This document shows, one piece after another, positions 62,179 to 64,000 of a stretch of 64,000 bases of DNA. The notes under the pieces are model-generated. The model was not told the DNA's origin and ran no database searches. It was given only the letters and a program-made list of their open reading frames with translations. Source of the DNA: an uncultured Lachnospiraceae bacterium (lineage in GTDB: Bacteria > Bacillota > Clostridia > Lachnospirales > Lachnospiraceae); the NCBI GenBank assembly GCA_902493385.1, contig CABUPO010000008.1, positions 1-64,000 on the forward strand, written 5' to 3'. Positions within the stretch are counted from its first letter, which is position 1, and each line of letters starts with the position of its first letter. The position numbers and the translations under genes are program-made.

Positions 62179-62961
62179 ATGTCTGTTTTAGAGGTTAGTA
62201 ACATAAGCAAATCGTTTGACCGTACACAGGTGCTTAAGGATATAAGCTTTTCGCTTGAAAAAGGACAGGTAGTGTCAATTATTGGCTCATCAGGAAGCGG
62301 CAAGACCACACTTTTACGCTGTCTGAATTTTCTTGAGCGCCCTGACAATGGTATAATACGTGTTAATAACGATATATTATTTGATGCAAATGATCCGTCT
62401 ACTCACAAAGAATCGGAAATCCGAAAAAAAAGACTTCATTTTGGGCTTGTATTCCAGTCTTTTAATCTGTTTCCTCAGTATACGGCATTAAAAAACGTTA
62501 TGCTTGCAAAGGAGCTTCTTGCAAAGGAGCTTACCGATTACAAGATGCGAAAAAAAGAAATTCATAACGAGATAGAAGCCCAGGCCGAAATACTCTTAAA
62601 GCAGATGGGACTATCCGACCGTATGGGCAATTATCCGCATCAGCTTTCAGGCGGCCAATGCCAGCGTGTTGCAATTGCACGTGCGCTTGCCCTGCAGCCT
62701 GACATTCTGTGCTTTGACGAACCTACATCCGCGCTTGACCCGGAGCTTACGGGCGAAGTCCTGAGGGTTATGAAGGAGCTTGCCGAAAAAAACACTACAA
62801 TGATAATTGTCACTCACGAAATGGCTTTTGCAAAGGAAGTTGCAAGCCAGGTAATATTTATGGACGACGGATATATTCTTGAACAGGGTACTCCCTCGGA
62901 TGTATTTGATAATCCTAAAAAGGAACGTACCAGGCAGTTTCTTTCAAATTATAACAATTAA
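62179..62961 (+). CDS. amino-acid ABC transporter ATP-binding protein
   Basis: 260 residues. Walker A GSSGSGKTTLL near 37, Q loop VFQSFNLF, signature LSGGQCQRVAIARAL, Walker B ILCFDEPTSALDPE, H loop VTHEM. A short insertion (AKELLAKELTDYKMRKKEIHNEIE) before the signature is a little longer than usual. RBS AAGGAG. Confidence 0.95.
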   Translation: MSVLEVSNISKSFDRTQVLKDISFSLEKGQVVSIIGSSGSGKTTLLRCLNFLERPDNGIIRVNNDILFDANDPSTHKESEIRKKRLHFGLVFQSFNLFPQYTALKNVMLAKELLAKELTDYKMRKKEIHNEIEAQAEILLKQMGLSDRMGNYPHQLSGGQCQRVAIARALALQPDILCFDEPTSALDPELTGEVLRVMKELAEKNTTMIIVTHEMAFAKEVASQVIFMDDGYILEQGTPSDVFDNPKKERTRQFLSNYNN

Positions 62962-62974
62962 TAATATATTAAAG

Positions 62975-63000
62975 AGGGAGCCTCTGCGCAAAAGCTCCCT
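62975..63000 (+). terminator. ABC operon terminator
   Basis: AGGGAGC / GCTCCCT followed by TTTTTAT. Confidence 0.85.
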
Positions 63001-63010
63001 TTTTATCACT

Positions 63011-63913
63011 TTAAACTGCTTCTCCTGATACAATCCAGGGAGAAGGCTCTGTTATAAGAACGCCCTTCTTATCCGTCTTTGATATCGTTATCTGAACAGC
63101 CTCCGTTCTTTTAATTCCATATTTTTCAAATATATTCTTAATATCCGAAAGCACATCAAATTCAAGAGTATATACCATAAACTGCATCTTAGGATTAATA
63201 GATATAAGGTTCTTAATATCATCTTCCAGCGTATCAGAAGCAACAATAAATGCAAGTCTCGGAACAGGAAGCCCTTCCATATGCTCTTTTGAAAGTCCTG
63301 ATACAATCTCTACGTTATGTACTCCGAACTGCTCAACATTATCATGCATTGTCCTTAAAGAGCCTTTATCTTTTTCAACTGCGATAACCGTACCCTCGCT
63401 TGCCGCAATTGCGGTCTCGACAACTATGCTTTCTCCGCTTACAATACATATCGTATCCTGAACATCGACTGCAAGCATACTCATAATTACCGCACGGATT
63501 TCGTTTCCTACATAACGCACTGTGCCCGCGCTAAAAAATTCATTCTTTATTCCTACTCTGAAGGACTCACGTGTATTCTCATTTACAATAAATATAACTG
63601 TAGGACTTTTGATTTTCCTGTTAAGAACGTCTTTTACTTTCGTATGCTTAAGCTCTCCTCCAGCTTCATGTCCTTCTCCAATCCATATATCATACTCTCC
63701 AAATCCGGCCTCCCAAAACTGGAAAAGTATATTTTCATATGTCTCATTTGCAAATATCATAACTCTTTTATGAGTTTCGATTGTCGGCAGGACGTTTTTC
63801 TTCCTGGTGCATATGTTAAGTATCTTGATTTTCTCCGGACTTACTTCCATCTTTTCAGAAAAATAACCAAGCCATTCTAACATATCCTGATTAGTGTATA
63901 CATTGTCTGCCAT
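63011..63913 (-). CDS. CbiT/CbiE-like precorrin methyltransferase-type protein
   Basis: 300 residues. The C-terminal half has a SAM-methyltransferase layout like CbiT of cobalamin synthesis: VQDTICIVSGESIVVETAIAA, GTVIAVEKDK, NVEIVSG, RLAFIVASD. The N-terminal half (GFGEYDIWIGEGHE, PTVIFIVNEN) resembles a CbiE-type domain but lacks its clear SAM motif. The glycine-rich loop is altered (IVSGESI), so catalysis is uncertain. RBS TTGGAGG. It follows a membrane-protein gene that runs off the right edge. Confidence 0.55.
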   Translation of the reverse strand: MADNVYTNQDMLEWLGYFSEKMEVSPEKIKILNICTRKKNVLPTIETHKRVMIFANETYENILFQFWEAGFGEYDIWIGEGHEAGGELKHTKVKDVLNRKIKSPTVIFIVNENTRESFRVGIKNEFFSAGTVRYVGNEIRAVIMSMLAVDVQDTICIVSGESIVVETAIAASEGTVIAVEKDKGSLRTMHDNVEQFGVHNVEIVSGLSKEHMEGLPVPRLAFIVASDTLEDDIKNLISINPKMQFMVYTLEFDVLSDIKNIFEKYGIKRTEAVQITISKTDKKGVLITEPSPWIVSGEAV

Positions 63914-63937
63914 TGTACTACCTCCAATATAAGTTTT

Positions 63938-64000
63938 TTATAGAACTATCATTATCAGACTGCCTGCAAAAACTGCTGCGCTCGCAGATAACGCCACTAC
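63938..64000 (-). CDS. C-terminal end of a membrane protein, partial
   Basis: The last 20 codons, VVALSASAAVFAGSLIMIVL, are a hydrophobic helix ending at TAA. The rest lies beyond the window. Same strand as the CbiT-like gene, 24 nt upstream of it; a transporter or cobalt-linked component is possible but not shown. Confidence 0.5.
   Translation of the reverse strand, partial: VVALSASAAVFAGSLIMIVL

Overview
The window is low-GC Gram-positive DNA that looks like a gut-type member of the Clostridia, most likely Lachnospiraceae. I infer this from AT-rich codon use, GGAGG ribosome sites, [FeFe]-hydrogenase maturases, a ferredoxin-linked 2-oxoacid oxidoreductase, rubrerythrin, secreted xylan-type glycosidases carrying lysine-rich Ig-like domains, and a T-box leader. 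The species cannot be fixed from the sequence alone.

Layout. 1-3.9 kb: the end of a phage tail-type gene cluster that runs off the left edge. 3.9-9.2 kb: an FGGY sugar kinase, hydF, hydG, trmO and a small ribbon-helix-helix protein, all leftward. 9.3-17 kb: a plant-fibre block with a secreted GH10 xylanase, a secreted sandwich/Ig-like protein, a serine acetyltransferase and two cytoplasmic GH43 enzymes. 17.2-26 kb: a tRNA-Thr(CGT), then a module of five paralogous secreted propeller-like proteins around a secreted subtilase that carries a second, phospholipase-C-like metal-binding domain. The module is bordered by near-identical 30-bp direct repeats, has a duplicated leader upstream of four of the five paralogs, and contains a stray copy of the parC 3' end. 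26-33.8 kb: a hybrid histidine kinase, pgeF plus a cell-wall amidase, a TetM-like GTPase fused to a Rae1/YacP nuclease domain, and an AbiE pair whose toxin has lost its catalytic core. 34-41.9 kb: a GH2 beta-galactosidase, a 123-bp tandem repeat array, a long perfect hairpin, and parE-parC. 41.9-46.9 kb: a degraded island (integrase remnant, Fic with an altered motif, small proteins, a lipoprotein between long direct repeats, a DUF4143-type ATPase remnant, and a yhcG nuclease gene with an in-frame stop). 47-55.4 kb: core metabolism (citrate synthase behind a leader terminator, an MmcQ-methyltransferase fusion, a four-subunit 2-oxoacid:ferredoxin oxidoreductase behind a T-box, a rubredoxin/glutamate-synthase-like protein, rubrerythrin) and a second copy of the lipoprotein. 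55.5-64 kb: two secreted GH43 enzymes divergent from an AraC regulator, a polar amino-acid ABC transporter, and a CbiT-like protein.

How the genes fit together. The GH10, four GH43, GH2 and FGGY genes suggest xylan/arabinoxylan and galactoside use, with extracellular enzymes (GH10, two GH43) feeding oligosaccharides to cytoplasmic ones (two GH43, GH2). No sugar transporter is present here. The oxidoreductase and citrate synthase link pyruvate-type 2-oxoacids to acetyl-CoA and citrate and supply reduced ferredoxin that a HydF/HydG-matured hydrogenase could use. HydE and the hydrogenase itself are outside the window. The strongest candidate for an undescribed system is the 17.3-26.0 kb secreted-protein module.
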